Shown: positions 23,541-37,880, counted from the first letter of the stretch. The stretch is DNA of 64,000 bases from Viscum album (GCA_963277665.1 OY728137.1:1172198670-1172262669); one strand, 5' to 3'. Notes: generated by a model from the sequence alone, not told the origin. Numbers and translations are program-made.

Positions 23541-23816
23541 GGTGCACGATTTCTTCCATGTATCTCAACTGAGGAGATATGTGCACGACCCATCCCACAT
23601 CTTTGACCATGGAGAGCTGGACATCGATGAGGGGGTGACTTTCACAGAGCTTACAGTGGAGATGAGGATCAATAGGAACGTGTCCTTCATGGATGTTCTA
23701 TACCTCTATTGTGTGTTCTCTGGTAGCATTGGAACATCTAGGAGAGCACATAGGAGCGGGATGCTCAGATACGTGCTCAGTACACCCATTTTTTCCCTTA
23801 GTTAGAGTTGTATCTT
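23541..23816 (+). pseudogene. E1 pol C-terminus: chromodomain
   Basis: FFHVSQLRRYVHDPSHIF is the standard lead-in to the C-terminal chromodomain. A frameshift follows; in another frame the last part has W, then E and AQYTHFFP, equivalent to the family ending EATWERE...YPHLF. Two stops interrupt it. The domain in active elements steers insertion towards marked chromatin. Confidence 0.8.
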
Positions 23817-23836
23817 TCAGGGACGTAAATCCATGA

Positions 23837-23847
23837 GGTAGGGAAAA
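23837..23847 (+). promoter_or_regulatory. Polypurine tract of E1
   Basis: GAGGTAGGGAAAA lies directly before the 3' LTR start TGTAAAAACATAG, the expected position and composition of the plus-strand DNA primer. Confidence 0.75.
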
Positions 23848-26800
23848 TGTAAAAACATAGAAATTATGTGGAAATTTTTTTGTAAAATTCATGGGATTTT
23901 TACAAGTCCGCGAAAATTTACGGCGTATGATTCCGAGGCCCGGTGTGCCGGGAATCAATTTCTGATGTTTTGTTCAGGTACGTTCAGTAAACGTGCATGC
24001 GGGATTTTATAACTTCTGAACTGGTTCTCAAAATTAAAATCTAAGGGCACTGTTGAACTCACAGCGCCAGTATTTAGTTAAGAAGACTTTCACCTTGACG
24101 GTAGTTTGATGAGAATGGAAGTTAGTTTTTGGACTTTTTTTAGAATATAGTTAATTAAAAATATTTGTAGATTATTTTTATTTTGGCAGTTAAAATCTAC
24201 ATGGCGATGTTGGAGATGGGGGCCACCACACCCTTACCTCCCATGGGAGGATTTGGTGGTGGGTCCCCCCTAATCATAACCTCCCATGGGAGGATAATTA
24301 AGGTGGGGACCACCCGAACTTCTTAACTCCTTAAACTCCCCACAAGGGGGGAAAACTCTTGAACTCCCCTCTTAAAAGTGCCACTCCACTGAATCAATTA
24401 ATGGAACATTAATTAAATAATTTTGAAATATTTTGAATACACATCAACAATTAAATAATAGAAAAATCTATTATTTCATTTTGGGTTGGCATTTATTCAT
24501 TTGGTAGAGCTTTAGAAGAACTTGGAGAAATATACTCCCAACAAAGAATGCCTCTTCCGCCAACGAGGAACCTTCAATCGAGGAACAAAACTATCGCTCA
24601 CGAGGACGCTGATGACGTCATCTTCTTCCACCATAAACGATCAATGAACCCAAGGTAGGGGTTGTTTTATGTATCAGTTTTTCCCTCCATTCTTCGTCGT
24701 TTGATGTGATCTTTGAGGTCTATTGTTACCACCCTAACACCGATGGTGTGGGCCGAACATACACGGTCTGACCGCCCTCCATTTTTCTTCACATATTGAC
24801 AATGGCGGAGGTGCAACGACACCACTGGAAGATAGACTGAACCAGAGCATCGCTGGCTAGCGACGGGCTGACTGTAAAGGAAACTAGAGGCGCAATGGCA
24901 ACGGGGTCGCCAGAGGGACGCAGCGCCATCACGCCATATGGAGAACTGGACCGTGGCTAGTGCAGGCCATGGTGGAGCAGGCGGCCTACCAGCAAACCAG
25001 AGGGGCGTGGTGTCGTGCCGCCACATGAGTGGAAGGGCCGCGGCGGTCGGCCGGAGCAACGCGGCGCCATCGCGCTGCATAGGGGCCTAGAACCACAATG
25101 CCATTGTGCCGCAGCAGATAAGCCAAGAGAAGCCAGCGTTGGTCCAGACTCCGATGGTGTGGAACCGGCTGGCCGCTCGGCCACCCGAACAAGGTAGGAC
25201 CCCCTGGTCCCACAGCATCCGAACCGTCACTTAGCACCGGTTCTGTTCATCAAATTAGGGGGGTGTGGCACCCCCCCCCCCCCCACGTGTGGCCAGCCTG
25301 GCCACATGGGTCAGCCCACCAAGCCACGCGGGCCGCCAGCCGGGCCACGCAGGCCGCCAGTCAGCCGAGTCACATAGGCTGCCAGCCTGCCGCGCCAGGC
25401 CGCCTTTGGGTCTGGCCGCCCCCTTGGGTCGGGCCGCCCACTCCAGATGGGCCGCCCTCAGGCTGGGTCGGACCTGTAGACCGGCTCAAACCCCGATCTC
25501 GAACCGGGTCTGGCCGGGTTAGTCCGACTGAGTTGGACCGGACCCTGACCTGCTTCGTCCTGTTTACACCTTTTCGCCCATATCTTTGGCTAAGGGAATC
25601 CGATCGACGAACCCTCTGTGGCGACGAAAATCTTAGATCGAGAAAATTATTTTGGAACACCCCAGTTGAGGTTTAGATATAGTTGGGATACTTCCGAGTT
25701 GGTTTGATCCTAAAAGTCATCCGAGCCCCTAGAAGAGAAATGCCAATAACTCATAGACTGGTCGTCCAATTGATGTGTCGTCTGTTGCGTTGAGACCCCT
25801 ATGACGAGGCGAACCTTCAAGATACATCTACATTGGAATTTGTGATAGTTAGAGTATCGAAAACTATCTCATGGAGTGGATCCTCCCGGAGATGAGCGAG
25901 CAGAGTACGAAAACCAACTGGAAAGCTGAGACATGACGACTATCTGACCTTTCGACTCAGAGTGTTTTGACTAGCCAAGTGGGAAGCGCCTCTGTGTGAC
26001 ACGGGTGACCCACAGTGAGGAGCTACTCTATGTGGCGTAGCAGACCCATGGTACCTGACAGGAAGAGTACCTCAGCAGGCTACGAGGGGGAGTGCCTCTT
26101 TTTGACGCGGAAAACCCACAATGGGGAGCACCTCTTGGTAACGCAGCAGACCCATGGTACTCGATAGGAGGAGTACCACAACAGTCCATGATAGTGGGAA
26201 GTGCCTCTGTGTGACGCGGCAGGCCCACAGTACTCTATAGAGGAGAAGTACACCAGCAGCCGAGGTTTCGACAGTTTGACCGGGAGTGTTACATGTTACC
26301 ACCCATAGAATAAAATGATGGGTTTGAGGTGAGTCAATGTCTTAAGGGGTTTCCTCATAGTTGAGATGGGTTACTGGATAACATAGGTATATGTATGGGC
26401 ATATACCTAAGTAATGGTTATTCGTTGATTTTATACCTTGTGGGTTATCCTTGTTGTATTTGGTGAGACCTGGAGGGTGTCGGGTCCCTACTGAGTATCG
26501 TTATACTCACCCCTGCACGAGCTATGCCTGAACCTCGTTGTGTTGGATGAAGACGACAGACAACGCTGATCGAAGATAAGAGTAGCAGGACTGGATGATA
26601 CCCAGAGGTGGACCACTCGGCGTGATGGTACACTTAGTAGATGGACAGACATGGAGTGCTGATGAGGCCATATGTACATACCCTTCAGGTAGGAACCCTA
26701 GAGGACGTCCCAGTACCTTCTTTACTTATTCTTTCATATGTACTTGTACTTTTACGTTTCCTTGTATTTTACTGTTGGGCATATATTTCCGACCACCTTT

Positions 26801-27001
26801 ACATTCAGCAATCTCTTTTGTATACAGTTTTACATAGTATTTTACTTCCAGTTGTGTACTCTATTGTGTGTGTTCAATTTATAAAGGCAATGCCTTCCCA
26901 GTTTAGGCATTTACGCATTTGGTGTGAGTGGCCAGTCGCTGGCCTATGGAAGGTGGGCATGGGGTAGTCATGATACGGTCCCCTGGGGACGGGTCATGAC
27001 A
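23848..27001 (+). mobile_element. 3' LTR of E1
   Basis: Starts TGTAAAAACATAG with an intact TG and ends GGTCATGACA. It carries the same internal landmarks as the 5' LTR in the same order: decayed hairpin, GC-rich block with a C14 run (25271-25284), and repeats at 25984-26254. E0 integrase sequence resumes on the minus strand immediately after it. Confidence 0.88.
25984..26254 (+). repeat. Internal repeats of the E1 3' LTR
   Basis: Counterpart of 18004-18262, with copies such as GCCTCTGTGTGACACGG and GCCTCTGTGTGACGCGGCAG. Each is followed by a CCCACAGT or TACTC variant half. Confidence 0.8.
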
Positions 27002-28780
27002 TTCAGGGTTATGATTTCCATCAAAATGTCTTCCAATTTCAACATTGTTATGTATAGATGCTATAAAAACATCTTGTTACATGGTATTCTACTTTCATCT
27101 AGTAAAAAACAAACACTTCACCACAAAATCATTCACCAAATATTTCATCAGAGGCCACAAAATATGCCACATGAATCCATAGTACATCTTTGTCACATTG
27201 GGATATACTACTAATAGTGGTATATGAAACTCACTTAGAAATCCCATTCACATTTCCAATGGTGAAAATATACTCCCCGAAAAAAACTCTCTATTATGAC
27301 CATCCCATATCCATACCTCTATAGAATCACCATTTTCTATATGGTAACACATCAACTATACCACTAAGATTCAATAATGAAACCCCTCAACAAGATACAT
27401 CATGGTAGTCTTCACAATCATCTGATAAATAAAAAATCATCTATTAAATTTCTCCAAATTAAGATACATCACCAAAATATATAACATACCTCTCAAAACA
27501 TCAAAATATCCTCCAACCACATATTCTAGAAGCTTATAAATCAGATAATCAAGAATAAAATTCCCCTTTCCTTATTTCTTATCCATCTCAAAGATAGAGA
27601 ATTGCAGAAACTACATTCTCCTTTACTGTAGAGTATTTTTATCATTATGGTAAAAGAAATACCTCAAGATATTTTGATTAGTGAAGAACAAAAATAATTA
27701 TCTGATGTGGTAATGCATCCAAGACATCAGTATAAACCCAAATACTTCTAACTCAATATCATAGACAGCATAGTTACACTCATGTTGTGGTAACTTCAAA
27801 GATCCATATACTATCACTACATTGTTATACATTCAGATTCTTCCAAATACAATACAAGAAGAATCTTAAAACCCCTTAAGAATATCCCCTTCCATTCAGA
27901 AACTAAATCTTTAAATCACTAATAAATTTCCACTTCATGTATTTCAATACTTCCTAAAACTCTACAATATATATAAAATCCTGGTTATTTCTTGTCAAAT
28001 CTTTTAAAGGGACCGCAATCCTTGAGAAATTAGGTATAAACATATTCTAATAGAATTCAAAAATATGGAAACTAAAAAACACTTCCACATTCTTTGGTTC
28101 TTTCAATGAAAAACTATTTATGCCTTTAAAATATCTATGACCACACCATATGAAGACAAAATAAGAAAATGGAAATGTACATATCTCATCCAGAATATTC
28201 ACATTGACACTTTTTTATAAAAATATTGGAGTCAAAGAATATTCAATACAACTTTAATAAGATCAACATTCTCCTCATATGACATCAAGTAGATAAAGAT
28301 TTCATCAAAAAAATGAGTAACTGATCCTAGATTTCAGAGAATATGGATTTTATTAGCTGCATGAGCACAATTGGTGAATCTATGTTCCAAATGTCATGAC
28401 CATGACATCCAAATTACAATACCTATACTAGAAGTTAGTCTTCAGGATAACATCCCCCTTCATCCTCAATTAGTGATATAGAGATTAATCATAGATCGTA
28501 GGGAACCTACTAGATCATATAAACTAGTAAAAAATCGTCAATCCCTAGAATAGTGTAACGATTCATGAACATCAACTACTTAAACCTCTATAAAAAGTCA
28601 AACAAAAATATCCACCTTCAAGGAAAAATCATTAGAGAACCCCCACAGTGACACAATAGTCTAAGCGAGAAAGTTATCTATTAGAGTATCTATCTCAGTC
28701 ATCATGTTCTACAACTCAGAGTATGCCTCTTGAGAATCATCCATCAAAATCAAGGAACAAATGGGGAATAGCTATATCTA
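27002..28780 (-). pseudogene. E0 pol: RT, RNase H and start of integrase
   Basis: Minus-strand translation with frameshifts and stops follows chromovirus pol in order. RT: LIDNFLA and WGFSNDFSL near 28650, MVMTFG near 28390, NMFIPNFSRIAVPLKDLTRN near 28010 (family RRFIxxFSKIAxPLTxLTRK). RNase H: VIVYGSLKLPQHECNYAVYD (family VIAYASRQLKxHExNYPTHD) near 27800 and FFTNQNILRYF near 27690. Integrase: TKMYYGFMWHILWP near 27180, FVVKCLFF where the family has FVSKCLTC near 27120, and VEIGRHFDG near 27020. The reading then meets the E1 LTR and continues at 15872. RT catalytic residues are unrecognisable. Confidence 0.8.
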
Positions 28781-30874
28781 AAATTTGATATCCCATTAGG
28801 GGATGTGTTACATTCACCAATGTGTGAACATATAGAAACTCCCCCCAATGATCATTAATGCCTCCACCATCTTATATTTTACTAATTTTAAATACTACTC
28901 AACCCTCCATGAAGCTATGGGATCCATGTTCCTACTACCCCTATAAAAACCCTATCCACTAACTAAAATTGCATGCTTAATATCTATATCTATGAACATG
29001 ACGTTCCGCTAATGAAACTAAATAACTAAACACATAGAATATATCCAAACAATGAAGAGGATATCATCTAAACCCATATTTGTAACAATAAAATATTCCC
29101 ACATGATACGAATTTCCCAATCGTATATCTACACCCTTTGACACTTATTAGACAAAATAGATTAGACCTTAACTTGTATAGTATACACAAGAGGAAACAT
29201 AATCAACTCTATGACTACTCCCAAAGTATGGTCTAAAGTAATTGAAACAATGTACTTTGAGGATCCTAATAAAAACTATACAAATGAAATCCATGATGAC
29301 AATCTTATTGATCATTTAATGATTTATGTCCCCTCGCCTAATAGATACTCTACAACATGAAAATTTCCACACCCATCTACATTTCCCCTTTATTCTAATC
29401 CACTTACATTTCTAAACTCTTTTAAATTTCCCTACATAGGAGGGAAAACATCCGGTCTTCCTTTGAATTCCCTATATCTTTTTGAAAGACCATAATACCA
29501 CTATCTCCGGTGTTTAATAGACCTCATTGGATGATATTATTGTGGCTAACACTGAACCTTAGAACCTCCATGCTTCCAATTTACAAGGACCACTATGAAT
29601 TAACTATGATAAGGATAATGACTCCTCACAAACAAAGAACATTATGCCAAAAACATCTTGGGAATCCTATAAATTCATAATCCCATAAGCTTAAAAAAGA
29701 AAATCTTAAGGTCGAATCCCTACAAGCCAAAATTTTTAAGGCCCTGGAACTTGATATATACAACTAAAAAATATTCTACTTGAGGTAACCTATTGGTTTA
29801 CCTCTTACGGTTACCCTGATTTTCATCACATATACATGATCACATCTACATTCTTTTGAACCAAGAAATTCATTGTAAATGAAAATGTAGGAATGGTATA
29901 TGTTATAGAATGGTGTAGTGCCTCTTACATATTCCACACACAGCACCTATCATCTAGAAAATTATTTAGGAACAATGAAAAAGGACTATAAAATTGATGA
30001 CATTCTATTACACCAACATTCACCTCTAATGTATGGGAAATGACTACTTCTCTCATTCCTTCTTGATAAATGATAGGAACTCTACTCATAACTCCTTTTA
30101 GGTTTATTCCTATGAAATTTCATCTTCCTCCCACATTAAGATATATGAAATCCACTACTAATGGGATACACCCCTCATCTAATGGACAACTATGAGGACC
30201 CAATACACTTCCATGGACCAAACAGACTAATGGTTACCTAGATCTCATCCAACTTATGAAATTTCCTTATTGAATATATGACACGATCATACATTACCAT
30301 ATCCTATCATTGAAAGGCACATAACATCCTTTGATAACCCTTCAGTGGAAAAAAGGGTGAGAATACTAAAACTCAAAAAGTTTATGCATATATAGATGTT
30401 TTCCATGACACATTATTGAATTGGAAAATATGGAATTACCAAATCCTATTAGAATATATTTAGAGTAATATTCATTTAAATTAACACATTTTAACTTCAT
30501 AAAAGATCCAAATTTAGATATGTAAATAAACAATCATGATTGATGAACCGCATCAAGATCATTATCCTACAAGCCTTGATAACTCATATATTCATATGGT
30601 AGGATTACGTTCCTTACATTAGTTCATGAGGGGGGACCAAAATACCATGTACAACATAGTATTACATCACATATACAATGCACCATGATCAACATGAATC
30701 ATTTCCCTAAAAAATAATGAAATATTTATTTTTTCTAACATAAAACACTACCCTGCATCTCTATCACACCTATGATATGAGTCTATTTTGGACCCCTCCA
30801 TACAAAGTTTATACATTCAAGAAAAATATGAATAAATATAGTTAATGATCCCTCAAGACCAACCTCAATTAATC
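28781..30874 (-). other. Expected gag/protease region of E0, not readable
   Basis: Placed between the E0 5' LTR and its RT, so gag and protease should lie here on the minus strand. I could not read a knuckle, a DTG site or capsid motifs. AT content is high and frames are short. No other feature was recognised. Confidence 0.35.
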
Positions 30875-31914
30875 ATAATGGTGGTGACTATCACTGAGGG
30901 TTTTAAATGTCATATATAAAAGGCATTATCATCTATATGATATAAGATCAAGAGATGGGATAAATCAACCGAGAAGTAACTCTATTGCATAATATAATGG
31001 AATGGAAACCAAAAACATCCAATAATGTATGGAAAATGTAAAAAACACAAAGAGTATATAAATAAAATCCATACAAAATAGTCTTCCTAATTCCACCCAA
31101 CATTAGCTACAAATCTCATGCTAGTAAAGTCCATATCAATCATCATAGTCCTCCCAAAATCCTTTGAAATAGATCATATATAAATAAGCTAAAATTCATG
31201 TATACTCAGCAATATTATACCAATATTATTTTGTAAACACCTGAAACAATCATATTAATGCACCAATGAGAATATAGAAGAACCAAAAACTCCTAAGTAG
31301 GTGAAATAACCAATCCTATCCTTTGTAAGGCATGCTCCCTAATTACCCATACATGTGTTTTAAAATTTTATTTATCATATAAATAAAGAGGTTAAGAGAC
31401 CCTAAATTCCCATTTATTTCTTAATAGCACACCCCTTCATCATATGTCTAGAAAAAATAATTTCTTTTCTAAAATATCACCAAAAGGAACTAGGGATACC
31501 GCATAATTTTATGCACCAAATAAGTCATCATACATTAAATACCACCTAAAGAGACCAAGGAAACCTCATAATATCTTCCCAAAAATCACCTGGATGATAA
31601 CATCACATCCCAACCACATCCATATATCTAGAATAATATGGTATCGGTAATATGAATGAAATCAATAGTGTTCCCTCCTCCTTCCGGAGAAACCCAAACC
31701 ATAAATAACCAATTAAATTCATCAAACATCATGAAAAGTGTGATTTTGAATTCTATCCATCGAAGATATTTATGTAAAACATTATTTGAAGAGATACTAA
31801 AAATAAGGGGTATCTAGAAATCTATCCCCAATATCCTGATATTAGATGAAATACACCCCAAAAAATATTCTACAGTTGAAACAAAATGGTTGATGTTAGT
31901 GTCTCTAATATATG

Positions 31915-31954
<40 letters not shown>

Positions 31955-33720
31955 GTCACACACAAAAACCCGTGATATGGTTTTATGACAAGGGATCCAT
32001 CCTAATTCACAATATCACCCCAGAGCTTCACAATATCTACCACTTTCACTTCCACCTCTAGTCGATTACACCACATGAGAAATCAATAAACCAAAAACCA
32101 CAAAATATAATTCATCATTTCTTTTAATAGTAATCAATTACTATATTAATAAATTAACTACCATTTTCATTATTAAACCCATTAATTTTCAAATTTAACA
32201 AACCACTTTACCAACATTGACTACTTTATTTCATAATTTAATTAGAATTTCTACCCAATGCCATTTCTATTTTATTTTTAACATTTATTCAATAATTATC
32301 GGGAAAATAACACGATATATCACAAAAATAATCAACCCATACATCTCATGTCAATAGGGTCCCATTCCATAACCTCATCTCATGAGAACAACTGCATATC
32401 ACAAACACATAACATCACACTAGCAACATGACAACTACTACAAATCAGCCCACATCACATCCAAATAAAAACAACCATCACCTCACTTTACAACCCTTAT
32501 GGAATCACAACTTGTCACCACCATTTCATCATAACATCCCACACCACACAAGGATTCACAAAATGAATAACCACAGAAGAAACATATATCGGTTTCCTTA
32601 TATCTCAAAATTAAAGTACATGTGGTATTAATAATTTATATTCATTAAAATTCTAAAAATAACCAAGAGTTTACTTGGGATACCATTTCATTATAAAATT
32701 TTTATTAATTATCTTTTAAATAAAGGGGATATAAAAAAATACAACAATTTGGTTCCACAAGAATAAAAATTGAAACACAAAAGGCTCCCAATAGTCATGA
32801 TTTTCAATAAAGGAATCAAGCATTATTAAACTCATTTAAAGTAACATCAATGTAGAAAAATAGGTGATTTTATACATTTTCCAAATAATTAAAATTAATA
32901 AAAAATTTATTATATTCACTATTATGGTGGTTATCATATCCTTAAAGGAGAATAAAATCATGATCCCCCCACATGGACAACTAAAATAGGAATACCTATG
33001 GATCCCCTTACTTAAATAATCTTTTTGAAACACTGCTAATAATGGGGTAAAGGAGAAACAACTAGAATATTTATAACACAAAACAGAACCTCATATTAAC
33101 TATAACCACACAATGGGTTTATTAGAAAACATAACAAAAACAATGGGAATTAAAACAACAACAACTATGTGATTTATAAATGAAATAATAAGGAGAAAAA
33201 AAAAGATTATTGTTAAGAAGAAACCTTGGCGTTCCAAAAATAAATCCTCAAGATTTCATGGATCAAATATGGATGAAAGGGGATGAAGGACCACCCCCCT
33301 AATCCCTTAGGGAATTCCCAATGATAGAGATACACATGATGAAAATGAAAAAATTTGGGTGTTCTCTATAATTTATCAACATGATAAATCTCAAAACATT
33401 CACATAATGAATAACTTATGTATATCATTAGTATTCTTAATGTCCCCCACTTCCTTTTGTGAAAAATATTCAGAATGTTAGTTTGTCAAAATACAAATTA
33501 GGTGATCATCAACTAAATGTTATGGCACATATTCAAGTCGTGAATAGTTCCTCCATGTCGTGCTTTATTCCTATGAAAAGTCCTATCAATCTGTATATTG
33601 AGTCATGAATCTCAATACTTCTAGACATGAAACAAACTCTCATGTATTGGATATATTTTCACATCATGAACCAAATATATAATCATAAATTTATCTACAT
33701 GATATATCTAAAGCTCCTCA
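30875..33720 (-). mobile_element. 5' LTR of E0, cut by E2
   Basis: Direct-repeat partner of 8985-11976. Similarity fades near 30875. At the other end the alignment stops at 33720, where E2 starts; about 150 bp of this LTR (the counterpart of 11830-11976) should lie beyond E2. I could not identify a convincing primer site next to the low end, so the assignment rests on the repeat pair and on the pol orientation between them. Confidence 0.6.
31917..31952. repeat. (AT)n microsatellite
   Basis: About 17 uninterrupted TA dinucleotides inside the E0 5' LTR. The E0 3' LTR has no matching run, so it expanded after insertion. Confidence 0.95.
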
Positions 33721-36700
33721 TGTAACAACATAGGTTCTGGTACAATAATTTTAAATCATATGTATTCCTTTAATTGAATTAAATATTTATATTACATTCA
33801 AATATATTATGTAATTCTTAAATAAAAAATGAAATATTTTTATTAAACTATTTTCTCATATAATTTTATTTAAAATATTAATTTTCTAATTATAGATCAT
33901 TAATTTAAAAAAATTAATTTCATTTTTAAATTTTTCATTTTTAAATAATTTTATAAATAAATTTATATAATTTTTTTGAAAATATTTATTTTTTCAATGA
34001 ATAGTGAAAAATAATAATTTTTACTAAAAAATATTTTTTTATTTAGGGTATTTAAAATGTAAAATTGTGTTTTGGATTAGTTTCAAAATTTTAATTACAT
34101 AATTTATATTTAAAAAATCCAAAAAAAATTAATTGAATTTATACATTAAATTATTATAAAAAAATTATATTTTAAAAAGATTTTTTTGAAAAACATGTTT
34201 TTAAATATATTTTTTCCATTTAATATTAAACAACATTGGGCCACCTTTGTATTTTGAATTTTGAGAAATTGATTCTCTATTAGGAATAAGTGGGTCCCAA
34301 TTAAGTTAATAACCCACTTTTAAATTTCAGTTAATATGACCACTAATCATAGTAATTTTAGATACCATAATAAATTGTAAATAAGGTAATTGAAGGATAA
34401 AAATAAATTGATAATGACTAAAAAATTACCCTAACACTTGGTTAAATTTTATTGAAGGATTATATATCACCCATAATAATAAAATGGTCCAATTTATGCC
34501 CTTTATGTTCATCTTGGATGAGATTATGAACATTATAATGTTTTATTTAAGGAAATGTCCAACAAGTCACCCTATTGTGTTTAATAATTAAAATATTATT
34601 AATATGTGGAAATCTAGAAGATATGCTCGAATATAAATTTTTTATTGAAAACTAATGGACTTATATTAATAATTTTTTTTAATTTTTAGTAAATAAATAA
34701 TTACCTTAAATATATACATGATGTGAAAGTTGTAATTATTCAATTATTGAAGAAAGTAAAATAAATGATATTAAAAATTTTAAAAATATATTTATTAATA
34801 TTTATATAATATGATAAAAAATTATTGATTTCCATAACATATTGGGGATAAATTAAAATTAATTTTCTAATTTTATATGTTATCATGATATTATTATTGT
34901 TATTTTGATAAATAGTTATAAAAATTGTAAATATTTATATTTTATAGTAAATAATAATTAATTAAATGATGTAAAATTTTAAAAAAAATTAAATTCATCC
35001 CTGTGATTATGATATGTCTTAAAATATCATCCATTTATCATTCATGAGACTTTTTCATTTCATAGTTACTATATTTTCCCTCAAAATGTAAAAAAATTAA
35101 GTTATCATAGTAAGAGTTAAAGGTGTTAAAACCAAAAAGTAAGGGATATAATATAGTCAAAAAATGTATAATTTTTATTATATGAGGTTATTTCTACCCA
35201 GAAATTAATTATATTCCTAAAAACTCACTTTATACTCATTTGTAATTTACAATTAATTTATATTAATTTAATATTTTAAAAAATAACTAGAGTGCCCCTC
35301 CCCTCTCAGATTAAAGGGTGTCTCTTCTTCTCATTTATTCACACGTAAAAAAACAATTTTATGGAAAATAGCTACTAAATTAAATTAATATAGTTTATCA
35401 TCTCATTATTGAAGTCTTATTTTAAAAAAACATATACGACAATGATAGTAAGGTGTTATGAAAAGGAGGTTGTCTGAAAAAGAGGTATTGTTTTTAATTC
35501 AGTGTTTCTATTTCATTTCCATATCTGCCAACATAAAATCTTCTTAAACCATTAAAAAATATAACACTATTATATTCCATATAATATGGTTTTTAGGTTA
35601 ATATAATAACATATATCACACTCATATTACATCAAATAGAAAAACAACTCATCATTCATGTGTTCGGTAAACTACCACCTCATGAACGATGGTATTGTTC
35701 CCACCACCATCTCCCAATAATTGTTCTAATGATGTAATAATTGTTTTTATGTGATGTTAATAAAATTACAATCATTCTCAAAATAAAATCTATCATTTAC
35801 ATTATTACATTTCCATGCATTAAAAATGACAAATTCATTCGTGCGTGCGTGTAGACTACCACCTCCATGAAGAGATATAATCTATTTTTCACCACCACAA
35901 CACATGAATATAAATATAAGGATATATAAATAAATAATATGATATATATTATATTATTATAAATTTATAAATATAATATAATATTTACATTTTTTACAAT
36001 ATGATCGTTTAAAAATGTAATCATTACTCATGTGTATATATATCATACCATATCCTAGATTGAAACATTGTTTACATTTCATAAAAACATTTAATTAGAG
36101 GATATAAATGTATAAATGATTTATAAAATTTATAATTATTTCATTTTTATTATTCTTTATATTGTGCAATAATTACCACTATGAAATGATTAAAATTACC
36201 GAATTCATTTTGGAATTTTGAACTGAATATCATCATAATATTTGAAATGTAATTAATTAATTACATAATTGTATATAACATTCATAAAAGTGATAAAAGA
36301 GGAATAATTAAAGTGGATTTTATATTAATAATTTCTTCCTTAAATTAAGTTTATTATTCATGAAAATAAAGAAATATGTGATGAGTTGGACTCTAGGTAC
36401 GAGATAATAAAAAATAACATATCTTAAAAGTTTTCATGAAGACACTCTTCTTATTCCATATAAATTGGTTTGTTTATAAAAACAATTTAAATTAGCTCAT
36501 TATTATTAATATATTTCTTTTTAAATGTCATTTCTAAACATGATTTACTTTTTAAAAAATGATTCAAAAGCAAAAAAATCATTTTCCAAATAAGGTACAT
36601 TGTGATGTTTTTTTATAAAAATATTGAGTTAATGTTATTTAAATTATATGGAATAAAAATATTTTACCAACATAATGGATAATATTTTATTTAAATCACA

Positions 36701-37733
36701 AATTACATGATTAAGTAGTTATATTAAAACAATTCTGTATGAGGCCATATTTCTTTTTAAATTAGTGATTTCACTCAAGGGATGTTTTTATAATGTAAGA
36801 ATTCATGTATTATTAATATTTTATGATTCTTGAAATTTTTTTATGATGTTGAGTTGTGTTTTATAAACCAATTTTTTTTATGTCTTTGATATCCCTCCAA
36901 TTAATTGGGTATTTATGTTTGAGGTTAAATAATATTGTCATTCCCAGTATAACTGTGATTGTTACTCAATGTAAAACTGTGATGATTAGTTTATGTATAA
37001 CCATAAGGTATATTTCATGTATATATGTGAGGGTAACACTATAAGTAGGTATGATAAAAAAATTATTCTGGAAGTTAATTATATTATTTATTTTTTCATT
37101 CTATGTTTTTATAGATATCTCAAGTTTTCAAAAGGTAAATTATCTGGTTTTTGATTAATGGAATATATGTGTTGTAATATTAGGTTGAAAAGTATAACTC
37201 TGTGAAAGAATATGAGTTTATCATGTATTAAAATAACATTTTCTAGGTTTTATTTTTCCACTAATATTTCTTATTTAATGTTTTATAAAAATCATTTGGT
37301 AAAAAATGTTATTTCTTGATTAAGTAAATATTTTTTTTGCCAAACATTTATTTAATGAAAATGAAAATTTTTATTAGTATTTTTGGGATAAGGGTATCTT
37401 TCTTTCATATTTGTCCATTAATTATATTTTTGTACTCATCCCAGGTTTTAAAATATTTTGCATAGGTTTTGAGGGTGTGACCAAGAAATTAATAAGTCAA
37501 TTTTAAAGTAATGATGATTTTTCATGGCTGAAGTCATGTTTGGTTTTTAAAGATCCATATTATTAAAAAATGCATATTGAGTAGAAGTGTCTAATTTTTA
37601 AGATATGATTTGTTATGTATGATTTATGATTTAATTATCTAAAATATTAATGATAAAAAAAATTTGTAATATATGAAAGTTAATCTTATTTCTGTTTTTG
37701 AGAATATGTAACGGTTAAGTTCAGGTACTTATA
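33721..37733 (+). mobile_element. 5' LTR of E2 (family B)
   Basis: Starts TGTAACAACATAGGTTCTGG, aligned to TATAAAAACCCAGGTACTG at 42351. It ends ...GGTACTTATA followed by the primer site. The promoter region at about 35290-35318 has CCCCTCCCCTCTCAGATTAAAGGG; its partners read TTATAAAGGG (43941) and TATAAAAGGG (60765), so the TATA box has decayed here. GTGCGTGTAGACTACCACC-type motifs lie near 35660 and 35835. Confidence 0.75.
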
Positions 37734-37734
37734 G

Positions 37735-37746
37735 TCGGTATCTGAG
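37735..37746 (+). promoter_or_regulatory. Primer-binding site of E2, decayed
   Basis: TCGGTATCTGAGAATGG directly after the LTR end corresponds to TTGGTATTAGAGAATG after the LTR at 63711, and both to the Met-tRNA type site TTGGTATCAGAG. Several substitutions. Confidence 0.7.
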
Positions 37747-37880
37747 AATGGTTTAGATAAATTTAGAGGTTAGTATACTATTAATAGAATAAACTTATAA
37801 TATTTTATACTGTTTTTATGTTTAAATGATGTATAATTTAAAGATTATCATCTTATTCATCTGAATTGTGTTTGTTCAGA

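Larger units (their letters stand above)
15873..27001 (+). mobile_element. E1: full-length, inactive Tekay/Del-like chromovirus
   Basis: Two LTRs of about 3.15 kb, a Met-tRNA-type primer site, gag with CCHC knuckle, protease, RT, RNase H, integrase, chromodomain and a purine tract occur in the standard chromovirus order over 11.1 kb. Both LTRs end GGTCATGACA. The RT, integrase and chromodomain motifs and the long LTRs fit the Tekay/Del clade. The LTRs look only about 80% alike over the parts I aligned, so the insertion is old. A clean 5-bp target duplication was not seen. E1 sits in the integrase of E0. Confidence 0.9.

Noticed and set aside
24667..25676. Open frames up to 137 codons in the GC-rich block of the E1 3' LTR
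   Set aside because: Same reason as for the 5' LTR: composition, not coding; no known domain.
15863..27013. Target-site duplication of E1
   Set aside because: The five bases before 15873 and after 27001 do not match. GGGTAT and GGGTTAT occur a few bases outward on each side, but accepting them would require shifting both LTR ends.
30840..30880. Primer site next to the E0 5' LTR (TTGGTCTTGAGG on the minus strand)
   Set aside because: Only about 7 of 12 bases match the Met-tRNA site; not distinguishable from chance.
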